64,000 nt of DNA from Terriglobia bacterium (lineage in GTDB: Bacteria > Acidobacteriota > Terriglobia > Bryobacterales > UBA6623). The notes beneath the pieces were generated by a model. The model was not told the DNA's origin and did not search any database. It saw only the letters and a list, made by a program, of their open reading frames with translations. The stretch is taken from NCBI GenBank assembly GCA_009841225.1, contig VXMF01000039.1, forward strand, positions 34,094 to 98,093, given 5' to 3'. This document shows positions 9,008-17,633 of this stretch, one piece after another (within the stretch, counting starts at the first letter, position 1; every line of letters starts with the position of its first letter). The translations under genes were made by a program, and so were the position numbers.

Positions 9008-9032
9008 AGGTGCGGGTGGTGACGCCGCACCT
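9008..9032 (+). terminator. Hairpin downstream of the TonB receptor
   Basis: An 8-bp perfect stem, AGGTGCGG (9008-9015) pairing with CCGCACCT (9025-9032), with a 9-base loop, 27 bases after the receptor stop. There is no T-run, so it is not a classical intrinsic terminator. Confidence 0.35.
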
Positions 9033-9055
9033 CCAGAGCAGGCTGTTCGTATGCT

Positions 9056-10000
9056 ATGGTCACGGCGATGATGCCGCCCGTCACCGAACCGGAGACCGGC
9101 AGACTGAAGTTCAATCTCAGATCGAGTTTCGAAGAACGCGCTGTTTCTCCATACCGGGAAATGGGGGCGTACGAAATCCTCTGGTCCGATCCCCGCGCAA
9201 CGTTCAAGTCGCTGTCTAAGCGTTTCGCCCAACATCCCGGCAACGTTCCTTCGGATTTCGTCCCCCGCCAGGACGCGATCGCGTGCGCTGCGTTCGTCAG
9301 GCAGCGGTTCGCTGCCGCCTCGATTGCCCGGTTCGGAGTCTGCGTGCACGGCACCAGCGAGTACCCGGAAAGACTGAGGGATGCGGCCCATCCGATCGAG
9401 CTGCTTTACTACCAAGGAAGGTGGGACCTAGTAGCATCCCCCTCGGTAGCCGTGGTCGGAACCCGGAAGCCTTCTCGGGACGGTCGGCTCCGTACGCGGC
9501 GTCTAGTCCGCGAACTCGTTAACCACGATTTCACCGTCGTATCCGGACTGGCGGCCGGCATCGATCGAGCAGCCCACGAGACCGCCATCGAGCGTAAAGG
9601 CCGCACGATCGCCGTGATCGGGACACCTTTGTCGCATGTCTATCCAAAGGCGAATGCCGCCCTGCAGTCTCTGATCGCAGAGCGCTTTCTGGTCGTCAGC
9701 CCGGTACCCGTGAGGCGGTACGAGTCGCAGGACTACCGCCGCAACCGGCTGTTCTTTCCGGAGCGCAACGTCCTGATGTCCGCCCTTACGGAAGCGACCA
9801 TCATCGTCGAAGCAGGAGAGACCTCCGGTACCTTGATCCAAGCGAAAGCTGCACTCCAGCAGGGCCGGAAGCTGTTTGTACTCGATAGTTGCTTCCGTGA
9901 TCCACGCCTGACTTGGCCGGCGCGGCTGGTGGCGAAGGGAGCCATCCGGGTGGCGGAGTACGATGACATCCGACGTGGCCTTTCCGGATCGCTTCACTGA
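9056..10000 (+). CDS. DprA/Smf-like Rossmann protein paired with a phosphoribosyltransferase
   Basis: 314 residues. The DprA core fold spans about 125-280: VAVVGTRKPSRDGR, VVSGLAAGIDRAAHETA, IAVIGTPLSHVYPKAN, a basic RRNRLFFPERN and VEAGETSGTLIQAKAALQQGR. In DprA this fold binds single-stranded DNA and helps load RecA. Here about 120 unfamiliar residues precede the core and the usual C-terminal winged helix is missing; the chain ends soon after the core. It overlaps the next gene by 38 bases, so the two are surely translated together. Codon use looks less GC-biased than the neighbours by eye, which suggests acquisition. The start could also be ATG 9068 or 9071. A TATGCT box at 9050-9055 sits so close that a short or leaderless transcript is possible. 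A role in competence seems less likely than one in a stress or defence module, but that is inference. Confidence 0.8.
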   Translation: MVTAMMPPVTEPETGRLKFNLRSSFEERAVSPYREMGAYEILWSDPRATFKSLSKRFAQHPGNVPSDFVPRQDAIACAAFVRQRFAAASIARFGVCVHGTSEYPERLRDAAHPIELLYYQGRWDLVASPSVAVVGTRKPSRDGRLRTRRLVRELVNHDFTVVSGLAAGIDRAAHETAIERKGRTIAVIGTPLSHVYPKANAALQSLIAERFLVVSPVPVRRYESQDYRRNRLFFPERNVLMSALTEATIIVEAGETSGTLIQAKAALQQGRKLFVLDSCFRDPRLTWPARLVAKGAIRVAEYDDIRRGLSGSLH

Positions 10001-10610
10001 GATTGACGAACTCACCCGGCCGGATCACTACCGGCTGACCGACGACGATCGTTGTTATTTCTTAGGTGAGTACACGGCTGGCAAGGGTTACTCGTACAGC
10101 CAGACCAATCAACTGATCCTGAACTTCAAGAAGTCGCTCGACCGCCAAGACAAACCGGAGTGGCAGTACAAGCAGTCTGCGCTTCTCCAGGCAGCTGCTT
10201 CGTTCCGTCGCGCGCTGGGCGAGGATCCAACTGCACACGTGTTCGTGCCCATGCCACCGTCGAAGGCCCGCGACAATCCGCTTCACGATGATCGGGTGAA
10301 ACGAATGCTCCTCGCCATTTGGCCTGGCCAGTCGGCAGACATACGCGAGCTGATCGTCCAGTCGGAGAGTGCCGACGCAGCGCACGAACGGCGGGTGCGG
10401 CCCACGCCTGAGGAACTCCAGGCTGCTTACCGAATCGACAAGTCTTTGGCGACCCCGGAACCCAGAATGGTTGCGATCGTTGACGACTTGCTGACCACGG
10501 GGGCGCACTTTCGGGCGGCGAGTTCGGTATTGGCGGCACACTTCCCAGCAGTGCAGATCATCGGGCTGTTCTTGGCGCGGCGAGTGCCAGACGCAGAATC
10601 ATTGCATTGA
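9963..10610 (+). CDS. Phosphoribosyltransferase-fold protein, partner of the DprA-like gene
   Basis: 215 residues. The PRPP-binding loop of type I phosphoribosyltransferases is at 171-183, VAIVDDLLTTGAHF (two acidic residues then TTG). A preceding strand, HVFVPMPPSKARDNP (92-106), resembles the ComF-type entry to the active site. The N-terminal 80 residues (YFLGEYTAGKGYSYSQTNQ) are not recognised. Enzymes of this fold join PRPP to a base, or are regulators that use the same pocket. It begins inside the DprA-like gene in another frame, which is strong evidence for a two-gene functional unit. There is no third gene in the module: the next 178 bases to 10788 hold nothing convincing. Confidence 0.75.
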   Translation: MTSDVAFPDRFTEIDELTRPDHYRLTDDDRCYFLGEYTAGKGYSYSQTNQLILNFKKSLDRQDKPEWQYKQSALLQAAASFRRALGEDPTAHVFVPMPPSKARDNPLHDDRVKRMLLAIWPGQSADIRELIVQSESADAAHERRVRPTPEELQAAYRIDKSLATPEPRMVAIVDDLLTTGAHFRAASSVLAAHFPAVQIIGLFLARRVPDAESLH

Positions 10611-10787
10611 CCGACAAGCCATCTTCAATCACGCGATGGAGGACTCCAGAGATGCGGCCGAGAACTTCGGGTCTGCGCGGCGGGAGCCCTGCGGGTCGGA
10701 AGGCGGCTGACAGTCGTGTTCTTCGGCGACCCTCCTTATGCTTCGGACTCTCGGAGTTCTCGTTGATAGGGATTCTGCGGCCCGTTG

Positions 10788-11753
10788 CTACCTGATCCGC
10801 CTCAGGAACGTGACGCGACCGATCTCAACCCACTCCGCCACGAAGATGTTGCCTTCGTGGTCGAAGCAGGCACCGTGCGGGCAAACAAACTTGCCCGCGG
10901 GGAAGTGGCTGCGGTCAAGCAGCCGTCGCTCTCGCCAATCGCCCGGCCCCGTGCCAAGGTGGCCGATAACGTCGTTGGCGGAATCCAGCAGGGTGACGCG
11001 CGCGGCCAGATCAGGCACCAACAGCGTGCCATCGCGGAAGATGTCGAAGTGGCACGGCAAGTCGACGCCGCCCGCGAAGCGCAAGTGATTGCCGTCGAGG
11101 TCGAAGTACTGCAGGCGATGGTTGGAGCGGTCCGCGACAAGGACCTCCTCGGCTCCGCTACGGGCATCGATTTCGATTCCGTGCGGACAGTGCAGGTTGC
11201 CGGGAGCCTCGCTCTGTCCGCCGCCAAAGGTCTGGAGATAGCGGCCCTCGCGGTCGTAGCGAACCACGTAGCTCGAACCGTAGCCATCGGCAACGTAGAG
11301 GTCGCCGTTGCGCGCCACCGCGAGATTCGTGGGCTTCCAAGACGGGGCCAGCCGGCCTTCGCGGACGGCATAGGCCGGCGATTCCGACGGGTATCCCAGG
11401 GTGAGCAGGACCTCGCCGTCAAGTCTGGTCTTTTGCACGATGCCGCGGCGGATATCGCAGAAGTAGAGATATTCATCGCCGCCCTCGCGGGTGAGACGGA
11501 AGCCGTGCGCCCCGCCGGCAAACGCACCGCCCCATGACTTGACGAACGTGCCCTGCGGATCGAACACCACCACCGAGTGATCGCTGGGAGAGTCTGCGTG
11601 AACGGTGTGGTGGACGTAGACGAAGCCCTCGGAATCCACTTGGACTCCGTGGCAGTTTCCATAGCGGATGCTGGCCGGAAGGTCGCCCCAGTCGTGGTGC
11701 ACCTCGTAAGCCCTGTCGGCGGCTTCGACGATTGGCAGGGAGGGCATGTCCAT
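10788..11753 (-). CDS. NHL-repeat / six-bladed beta-propeller protein
   Basis: About 321 residues from the chosen ATG at 11753. ATG 11747 is equally possible, and a longer frame reaches 11798. Repeated blade motifs are visible: HGVQVDSEGFVYVHH, NLAVARNGDLYVADG, HGIEIDARSGAEEVLVADRSNHRLQYFDLDGN and HGACFDHEGNIFVAEW. The His-Gly-hydrophobic and Val-Ala-Asp pattern is that of NHL propellers related to peptidylglycine alpha-amidating lyase. Such proteins can be lyases, lactonases or binding scaffolds; no function can be assigned. No signal peptide is visible from this start. It is divergent from the glycosyltransferase that follows. Confidence 0.75.
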   Translation of the reverse strand: MDMPSLPIVEAADRAYEVHHDWGDLPASIRYGNCHGVQVDSEGFVYVHHTVHADSPSDHSVVVFDPQGTFVKSWGGAFAGGAHGFRLTREGGDEYLYFCDIRRGIVQKTRLDGEVLLTLGYPSESPAYAVREGRLAPSWKPTNLAVARNGDLYVADGYGSSYVVRYDREGRYLQTFGGGQSEAPGNLHCPHGIEIDARSGAEEVLVADRSNHRLQYFDLDGNHLRFAGGVDLPCHFDIFRDGTLLVPDLAARVTLLDSANDVIGHLGTGPGDWRERRLLDRSHFPAGKFVCPHGACFDHEGNIFVAEWVEIGRVTFLRRIR

Positions 11754-11927
11754 TGATTGTACGGAGCGGCACATGCTGCCAACGGCTGGGCGAATCACTC
11801 AGAGGAGCAGTACAAGCGCGGCGACGGCAACAGCTGCGGACGGCATCTCGGCGCGCTCGCGGTCTGCGCCGCGGGCCTACACTGGATCGTTGCCGATGGC
11901 GGGCGCTGCCAAGCGGGTTGGTTTGGA

Positions 11928-12653
11928 ATGTACGCGGGGCTGAGCATTGGCGCGGTGATTCCCGCGCACAACGAAGAGGACAACATCGGGGCTGTCGTGC
12001 GTGCCTTGCTGGCAGTGTCCGAGTCTCAGGGCCAGCCGGTGATCGACGAGGTAGTTGTTTGCGACAACGCTTCCTCGGACGCGACCGCCGAGCGGGCAGT
12101 CCTTGCCGGCGCGCGCGTTGTCGAGCAACAGCAGCCCGGCTATGGGATCGCCTGCCAGACAGCGATAGCTGCGCTGCCAGCGGTGGACGTGGTCCTGTTC
12201 GTCGACGGAGACCAGGCCTTTGACGTGCGGCAGTCCGTCGATCTCCTCGCGGCGATCGCGGACGGCGCCGACGTCGTGATCGGATCGCGCGTGCTTGGAA
12301 CGGTGGAACCCGGCGCGATGTCGCCGCCACAGGTGTTCGGCAACCGTGTCGCCGCGGTACTGATCCGATTGTTGTGGGGCAGGCGGATCACAGATCTCGG
12401 ACCTTTCCGGGCTGTCCGCGCGGACGCGCTGCGCCGCTTGGATATGCGGGATGCCGCTTACGGCTGGACGGTGGAGATGCAGGTCAAGGCCATTCAGCAC
12501 GGGATGAACATGGTCGAGCGCCCAGTCGACACCCGTCGTCGTCGCTTCGGCAAGTCCAAGGTGGGCGGCACCGTCCGGGGCGTCGTCGGTGCCAGCGTCG
12601 GCATACTGTCGACCATCCTGCGGCTGCGCTGCTGCGGGAAGGGGCTCGGATGA
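11928..12653 (+). CDS. Family 2 glycosyltransferase, dolichyl-phosphate-mannose-synthase-like
   Basis: 241 residues of GT-A fold. Motifs are IGAVIPAHNEEDNIG at the N-terminus, VVCDNASSDAT for nucleotide-sugar binding, the metal-binding VDGDQAFD, TDLGPFRAVR and GWTVEMQVKA in the acceptor region, and a basic C-terminal segment, RRRRFGKSKVGGT. There is no long membrane anchor, so it probably works at the cytoplasmic membrane face on a lipid-phosphate acceptor, as DPM1-like enzymes do. Acceptor and sugar are unknown. The frame extends upstream to 11757, but similarity starts at the ATG used here. Neighbours do not form a glycan operon. Confidence 0.85.
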   Translation: MYAGLSIGAVIPAHNEEDNIGAVVRALLAVSESQGQPVIDEVVVCDNASSDATAERAVLAGARVVEQQQPGYGIACQTAIAALPAVDVVLFVDGDQAFDVRQSVDLLAAIADGADVVIGSRVLGTVEPGAMSPPQVFGNRVAAVLIRLLWGRRITDLGPFRAVRADALRRLDMRDAAYGWTVEMQVKAIQHGMNMVERPVDTRRRRFGKSKVGGTVRGVVGASVGILSTILRLRCCGKGLG

Positions 12654-12821
12654 GACCCGTCTGACAGCGAGGGGCCGGTGCCGTGAAGAGCCAAGCGCTG
12701 ACCGGCCCTGCTCAGAGCCCGGCTGGCTCGCGCCGCGAAGGTTCAGATCATCGTTTCCCCGCAGCCTCAGGAACGATCCGAATCCGTTCGCTTCACGGCT
12801 GATTCGCCGTGAGACGCGCCG

Positions 12822-13550
12822 TTACCGGCTGTCAGGTCCTCGGACCATCGGCACGAACCGGACGGGCAGTTGGTTCCGCCGCCGGACATTCCCCCTAGCG
12901 TCCTTCGTGACCAAGACGATCTTCTGCGCGTCGGGATTCCTGCCTACGGGTGCCACGAGCCGGCCTTGCGTTGCGAGCTGGTCAACGAGGGCTTGGGGAA
13001 GCTCGGGCGGAGCGGCCGTGACAATGATTCGGTCGTAAGGGGCGTGCTCGGGCCAGCCGAGGTACCCGTCTCCCAGGCGAACGCTGACATTGCGGTAGTC
13101 CAGATCCTGAAGGATCTTCGCACTGCGCTCGGCAAGCTCCGGGACGATCTCGATGCTGTAGACGTGGTCGCATAGGGTCGCGAGAACCGCTGTTTGGTAA
13201 CCGGATCCCGTCCCGATCTCTAGGACTCGGTGGTCGGGGTCAAGCTCTAGGAGTTCCGTCATGTAAGCGACGATGTAGGGCTGGGAGATGGTTTGGTCGA
13301 AACCGATCGGCAACGGGGTATCAGAAGTGGAGTAGGTGCGAACCGACTCCGGGACGAATTGCTCCCGCCGGACCGTGCGCATCGCCTCGAGCACTCGGGG
13401 ATCCCGTACCCCGCGGGCCTCGATCTGCTGCCGGACCATGCGCACGCGCTGGCTATCCCACCCTTCCCGCTGCGACTGCGCGGGGCCAGTCAGGACCGCG
13501 AGAGCGATCGCTACCACCACTGCGCAGCCGAGAAGGATTCGCCCTAGCAT
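12822..13550 (-). CDS. pcm: Exported protein-L-isoaspartate O-methyltransferase
   Basis: 242 residues. A cleavable signal sequence is clear (about 1-26, LLGCAVVVAIALAVLTGPAQS), followed by a complete PCMT domain: MVRQQIEARGVRDPRVLEAM, REQFVP, YSTSDTPLPIGFDQTISQPYIVA, the SAM-binding VLEIGTGSGYQTAVLA, RLGDGYLGWPEHAPYDRIIVTAA and QGRLVAPVG. The enzyme methylates isoaspartyl residues to begin repair of damaged proteins. Cytoplasmic PCMT lacks a signal peptide; periplasmic versions exist but raise the question of SAM supply. A second exported methyltransferase lies at 15189. It is monocistronic as far as visible. Confidence 0.92.
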   Translation of the reverse strand: MLGRILLGCAVVVAIALAVLTGPAQSQREGWDSQRVRMVRQQIEARGVRDPRVLEAMRTVRREQFVPESVRTYSTSDTPLPIGFDQTISQPYIVAYMTELLELDPDHRVLEIGTGSGYQTAVLATLCDHVYSIEIVPELAERSAKILQDLDYRNVSVRLGDGYLGWPEHAPYDRIIVTAAPPELPQALVDQLATQGRLVAPVGRNPDAQKIVLVTKDARGNVRRRNQLPVRFVPMVRGPDSR

Positions 13551-13660
13551 CGACAGCGCTCATGGTACCAACCGACCATCGCACGCTAGCCGATCCCCGC
13601 CGGGCTGGCCCTAGGAAACTCTAGGCAAACTCACCGGCCGCCAGATCGGCTCATTGATTG

Positions 13661-15082
13661 TCAAGCCTGCGCCCGGGGGCGTCGGTTCCTAGCGCGCATC
13701 CAGAAGTAGAGGGGGACTCCCAGCGCGATGACGACGAGTCCGGAGCCCGAAGTGGCGGGATTCTCCCGCAGGGCGTTGGCAACGATCAATAGGCACGCCA
13801 CCGCGAAGCAGAGCGGCGCGAAAGGATAGCCCCAAGCGCGGAAAGGCCGGGTCTCCGACGGATGCCTTCTCCGCAGCACGAACACCGCGAACACCGCGAT
13901 GCCCGCGAACAACACGACAGCAAAGCCCGTGTACTCCACGAGTTGGCCGAAAGTGCCCGTCAGGACTAGGATGCCGCTCCAGGCGGCCTGTGCCGCAATG
14001 GCTACGACCGGCGTGCGAAACCGCGGGTGCACCCGGGCTACAGCGCCAAAGAACAGCCCGTCACGAGCCATCGCATAGTAGACCCGCGGTCCGGCGATCA
14101 CCATCGCGCTGATGCTGGCCGCGATCATCACGATCGACGCCGCGGCCCAGGCTCCGCCCGCGCCACTGCCGAACAGCCGCTCCACGGCGATGTCGCCGAT
14201 ACGGATCGACTGATTCAGAAAATCCTCGACCGGCATCGCGTACAGGTACACCATGTTCAGGGAGAGGTAGATCAGCACGACAACCGCGGTGCCCATCAGC
14301 AGAGCCCGCGGAACGTTCCGTCCCGGGTTTCGGATCTCCTCGCTGACGTATGCCGCAGCATTCCATCCCGAGTAACTGAACAGCACGGGTATCAGCGCGA
14401 ACACCCAGTTCGACAACTCTATCGATCCGCCGCCCGCATAGTTCGTCACGTCGCCCCGCCCGATCGAGAATCCTAGTGCCACGACGATGACCAACGCCGT
14501 GACTTTCACGCCCGCCAGCAGGTTATGGACGATGCGGCCGGGACCTAGGCCCGCACTGTGAATGACCGACAATCCAGCGATGGCCGCAAGCGCCACCAGC
14601 GCTTGTGCCGAGATCGTCAACGAGAAGAATGGCAGCGGTATGGAAAGAATCGGCGTCGTGTCTGCGGCCGCAGGAATGAATCGGCCCAAGATCGCTGCCA
14701 TGCCGACCGCGCTGGCCGCGATGGCGCCGGAGAATCCCGCGACGAACGACGTCCAGCCAGTGAGAAACCCGAATATCGGGCCGTAGGCTTCCCGGAGGTA
14801 GACGTACTCGCCTCCAGCCCGCGGGCGTAACGCGGCCAGCTCTGCGTACCCGAGCGCCCCAGCAAAGGCCAGTGCCCCACCGACCAGCCAAACGCCAAGC
14901 ATCGCCCATGGACTGGGTGCCAACTGGGCCACAACGGCAGGAACAATGAATATCCCTCCGCCGATCACATTGGAGACGACGATCGCGGCACCGTCCAATG
15001 AACCCAGCTTTCGGTCCAGGGTCGCTGGGGAGCCTCCCCCGTGGTCAGCGGCCGTCGGTGGGCGCGAGTCAGCTGTTGGCAC
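13661..15082 (-). CDS. APC-family amino acid permease
   Basis: About 473 residues with roughly 12 predicted membrane spans. The first helix carries the family signature VVSNVIGGGIFIVPAVVAQ (unwound helix 1 that binds the substrate amino group). Further matches are LGYAELAALRPRAGGEYVYLREAYGP, WNAAAYVSEEIRNPGRNVPRALLMG and YAMARDGLFFGAVARVHPRFRTPVVAI. It should import or exchange amino acids across the inner membrane; the substrate is not predictable. The open frame extends upstream to 15454 with low-complexity sequence; GTG 15080-15082 is chosen to give a normal cytoplasmic N-terminus, without a convincing ribosome site. It is divergent from the methyltransferase at 15189. Confidence 0.88.
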   Translation of the reverse strand: MPTADSRPPTAADHGGGSPATLDRKLGSLDGAAIVVSNVIGGGIFIVPAVVAQLAPSPWAMLGVWLVGGALAFAGALGYAELAALRPRAGGEYVYLREAYGPIFGFLTGWTSFVAGFSGAIAASAVGMAAILGRFIPAAADTTPILSIPLPFFSLTISAQALVALAAIAGLSVIHSAGLGPGRIVHNLLAGVKVTALVIVVALGFSIGRGDVTNYAGGGSIELSNWVFALIPVLFSYSGWNAAAYVSEEIRNPGRNVPRALLMGTAVVVLIYLSLNMVYLYAMPVEDFLNQSIRIGDIAVERLFGSGAGGAWAAASIVMIAASISAMVIAGPRVYYAMARDGLFFGAVARVHPRFRTPVVAIAAQAAWSGILVLTGTFGQLVEYTGFAVVLFAGIAVFAVFVLRRRHPSETRPFRAWGYPFAPLCFAVACLLIVANALRENPATSGSGLVVIALGVPLYFWMRARNRRPRAQA

Positions 15083-15188
15083 GTGGCATACTGGGGCAGC
15101 GTCGCAGCCCTGCCAGATCGACCGGGGCGAGCGGTGAGGACACGTTCCCCGCAGCGCTGCCAAAGGGAACCCGAAGGGGGGAATTGAT

Positions 15189-15839
15189 ATGCAGCTTCGA
15201 AGAGTCCGAGTAACGGCGATAGCGATTGTCCTCGGCACCGTCGGCGCGTCGGAAGGTGTTGCTTGGCAGCTGGGATCGCGAACTGCGGAAGGATGGATCG
15301 AAACCCTCGACCGGCCCGAACGAGTCAAGCGACTCCAGATCGACGAGGTGATCGCCAGGCTCCGGCTCAAGCCCGGAGACATCCTGACGGACATCGGTGC
15401 CGGCGCGGGAGTGTTCACCGTGCCATTCGCACGCGCCGTTGCTCCTGGCGGCAAAGTCTATGCCGTGGAGGTGGACCAAGGGCTTGTCGACCACATCGCG
15501 GAGAAGGTGCGAGTCGAGGGCGTCTCGAACGTCGAAACTGTGCTCGGCGAGTTCACGGACCCAAATCTTCCGACACGGGACATCGATCTGGCGTTCTTTC
15601 ACGACGTCTTGCACCATGTCAAGGATCGAGCCGTCTACCTCAAGAACCTCGCCCGTTACATCAAACCAGCCGGCAGAGTTGCGATTATAGAGCGCGGGCA
15701 CACACGGCCGGAAGAGCACGAGATGCATATGAGCCAAGAAGAGGTGACCGCGTGGATGGCCGACGTGGGTTTCCAACCCTCGGAGGAGCATTACCTGTTC
15801 GAGGGCGGGAAGTGGTTCGTGGTGTATTCAAGGCGCTGA
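15189..15839 (+). CDS. Exported class I SAM-dependent methyltransferase
   Basis: 216 residues. An N-terminal hydrophobic segment (about 7-25, VTAIAIVLGTVGASEGVA) looks like a signal peptide. The methyltransferase core follows: LKPGDILTDIGAGAGVFTVPFA (motif I), KVYAVEVDQ, DLAFFHDVLHHVKDRAVYLKNLARYIKPAGRVAIIE. The nearest types are UbiE/COQ5-like small-molecule methyltransferases. Substrate unknown. If the signal is cleaved the enzyme acts outside the cytoplasm, like the exported PCMT 1.6 kb upstream. ATG 15189 is preceded by a purine-rich GAAGGGGGG run. Confidence 0.8.
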   Translation: MQLRRVRVTAIAIVLGTVGASEGVAWQLGSRTAEGWIETLDRPERVKRLQIDEVIARLRLKPGDILTDIGAGAGVFTVPFARAVAPGGKVYAVEVDQGLVDHIAEKVRVEGVSNVETVLGEFTDPNLPTRDIDLAFFHDVLHHVKDRAVYLKNLARYIKPAGRVAIIERGHTRPEEHEMHMSQEEVTAWMADVGFQPSEEHYLFEGGKWFVVYSRR

Positions 15840-16238
15840 AGGCGTTTTCCTCCGCGTGTTTGGCCTTGGCCGAAGGGCCGGCGGCTTGAACGGTACAGGC
15901 TGCGGCTGCGCCCGGACAAGGAGCGGTGCCCCAGAGATGGGCGCATCTCGCGCGCGTGTTTCGGGGGCACGGGAAACACAACCGTCTCAGGGACAACAGC
16001 ATGCGGCTGTCGAGCTCTTCATACCAAGTCACATACATATTGCGGAAGTGGATATGGCGCTTCAGCGGGAGGGCGCGCCTGAATGCGGCGATCAACATTC
16101 GCAGGGCTGGGATCGACGCGTTGGCGTCGGGAACGTGTGGCGACGGCGGGAGCGTCGGCGCGGAACGGTATGCCGAAGGGCCCGCCGTTCTTGGGCGCTT
16201 AGGCAAATAACGCCCCTTTGTTAGACTGCGATTTGGCC
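15840..16238. other. 399-base intergenic stretch, no convincing gene
   Basis: Several short open frames exist on both strands but none resembles a known protein or has good start context. The stretch from 16008 to 16060 is locally AT-richer. The promoter of the lpd-lipB-E2 operon must lie towards its right end; I cannot pick a clear -35/-10 pair. Confidence 0.4.
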
Positions 16239-17633
16239 ATGGATCACGATGTCTTGGTCATCGGCAGCGGGCCCGGTGGCTACGTAGCGGCTATTCGCGC
16301 CGCCCAGTATGGCCTCAAGGTTGGAGTGGTCGAAAAGGACCCTCACTTGGGAGGCACTTGCCTGCACGTCGGCTGCATCCCGACCAAGGCCTTGCTGCAC
16401 TTTGCGGAGGTGTACGAGTCTGCGCTCAACGGCAAGCAGATCGGCGTGCTGGCCGATAGCGTCTCGATTGATTTCAAGACGATGGGCAAGCGCAAGACCG
16501 AAATCGTCGGCAAGCATGCGGCCGGTCTCGGGCAGCTGTTCAAGCGGCACAAGATCAGCACCATCGCCGGATACGCAACGTTGCAAGGGGCCGGCAAGGT
16601 CAAGGTGGCAGGTCCGGACGGGGAGCGCACGCTGAAAGCAGGACACATCGTCTTGGCGACCGGCTCGGAAGCCCGCATGCTGCCTGGCTTGGACGTCAAG
16701 TCGGGGCGCGTGCTGACGAACGTCGAAGTTCTGGACCTCGAACAGGTGCCTGGATCACTGGCTGTCATCGGCGCTGGCGCGGTGGGGGTCGAGTTTGCCT
16801 CGATGTACCGCAGCTTCGGAGCGGATGTCGCCCTCTTCGAGATGCTGCCCCGCGTGGTTCCCCTCGAAGACGAGGAAGTCTCGGCCGGGCTGCTGCGGGC
16901 GTTCAAGGCCAAGGGTATCGAGGTGTTTGCCGATACGGCCGTGGACAAGATCGAGGAAACTTCGAGCGGCGTCAAGCTGGCGTTCAAAGACCCGGCCGGA
17001 AAGGAGCAGACACGGGAGTTCGAGAAGCTGCTCGTCGCGGTCGGCCGCAAGCCCAACACCGAGAATGTCGGCCTCGAAAACACGGCGATCTCGACCGATC
17101 AGGGATTCATCCCGGTCAACGGGTATATGGAAACCGCCGAGATGGGCGTCTACGCCATCGGCGATATCGTGGCGGGCACGCCCCAGCTGGCGCACGTAGC
17201 ATCGGCGGAGGGCCTGGTCGCCGCCGCGCGCATCGCCGGACGGCCGGTCGAGCCAATCGACTACAACCTGAACCCGAACTGCACGTACTGTGAGCCGCAG
17301 ATCGCGAGTGTCGGGCTCAGCGAGGCCAAGGCCCGCGCCGCCGGCTGGAACGTCAAGGTCTCGAAGTTCCCGTTTGCGGCCAACAGCAAGGCGTCGATCC
17401 TCGACAGCCCTGCGGGGTTCGTCAAGGTCGTGGCTGACGAGGAGTTCGACGAGATCCTCGGCGTGCACATTCTCGGGCCGCAAGCGACGGAGCTGATTCA
17501 CGAGGCGATCGTGGCGATGAAGAGCGAGGCCACCGCCGAGTCGATGCGCACGACCACTCACGCGCACCCGACGCTGTCAGAAGCAGTTCTCGACGCATTC
17601 AACGGAATCTACGGGCAGGCCATCAATGCCTGA
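16239..17633 (+). CDS. lpdA: Dihydrolipoyl dehydrogenase (E3)
   Basis: 464 residues. The FAD-binding GSGPGGYVAAIRAAQ is at the N-terminus; the redox disulfide is Cys41/Cys46 in GGTCLHVGCIPTK; the NAD-binding IGAGAVGVEFASMYRSFG is mid-chain; the C-terminal catalytic HAHPTLSEA is in place. E3 reoxidises dihydrolipoamide of 2-oxoacid dehydrogenase (and glycine cleavage) complexes, passing electrons to NAD+. It overlaps lipB by 8 bases, and the E2 gene follows, so this is a lipoate-enzyme operon. The ATG at 16239 gives the canonical N-terminus; an in-frame ATG at 16218 would add seven residues. Confidence 0.96.
   Translation: MDHDVLVIGSGPGGYVAAIRAAQYGLKVGVVEKDPHLGGTCLHVGCIPTKALLHFAEVYESALNGKQIGVLADSVSIDFKTMGKRKTEIVGKHAAGLGQLFKRHKISTIAGYATLQGAGKVKVAGPDGERTLKAGHIVLATGSEARMLPGLDVKSGRVLTNVEVLDLEQVPGSLAVIGAGAVGVEFASMYRSFGADVALFEMLPRVVPLEDEEVSAGLLRAFKAKGIEVFADTAVDKIEETSSGVKLAFKDPAGKEQTREFEKLLVAVGRKPNTENVGLENTAISTDQGFIPVNGYMETAEMGVYAIGDIVAGTPQLAHVASAEGLVAAARIAGRPVEPIDYNLNPNCTYCEPQIASVGLSEAKARAAGWNVKVSKFPFAANSKASILDSPAGFVKVVADEEFDEILGVHILGPQATELIHEAIVAMKSEATAESMRTTTHAHPTLSEAVLDAFNGIYGQAINA

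Noticed and set aside
7379..9415. 678-codon minus-strand frame opposite the TonB receptor
   Set aside because: Arg/Val/Glu-rich shadow of the receptor gene with no family motif; the receptor frame has signal peptide, plug and barrel features.
15685..16206. Minus-strand frame with NMYVTWYEELDSRMLL in the gap before lpd
   Set aside because: No known family, Pro/Arg-rich remainder, overlaps the 3' end of the methyltransferase in antisense.
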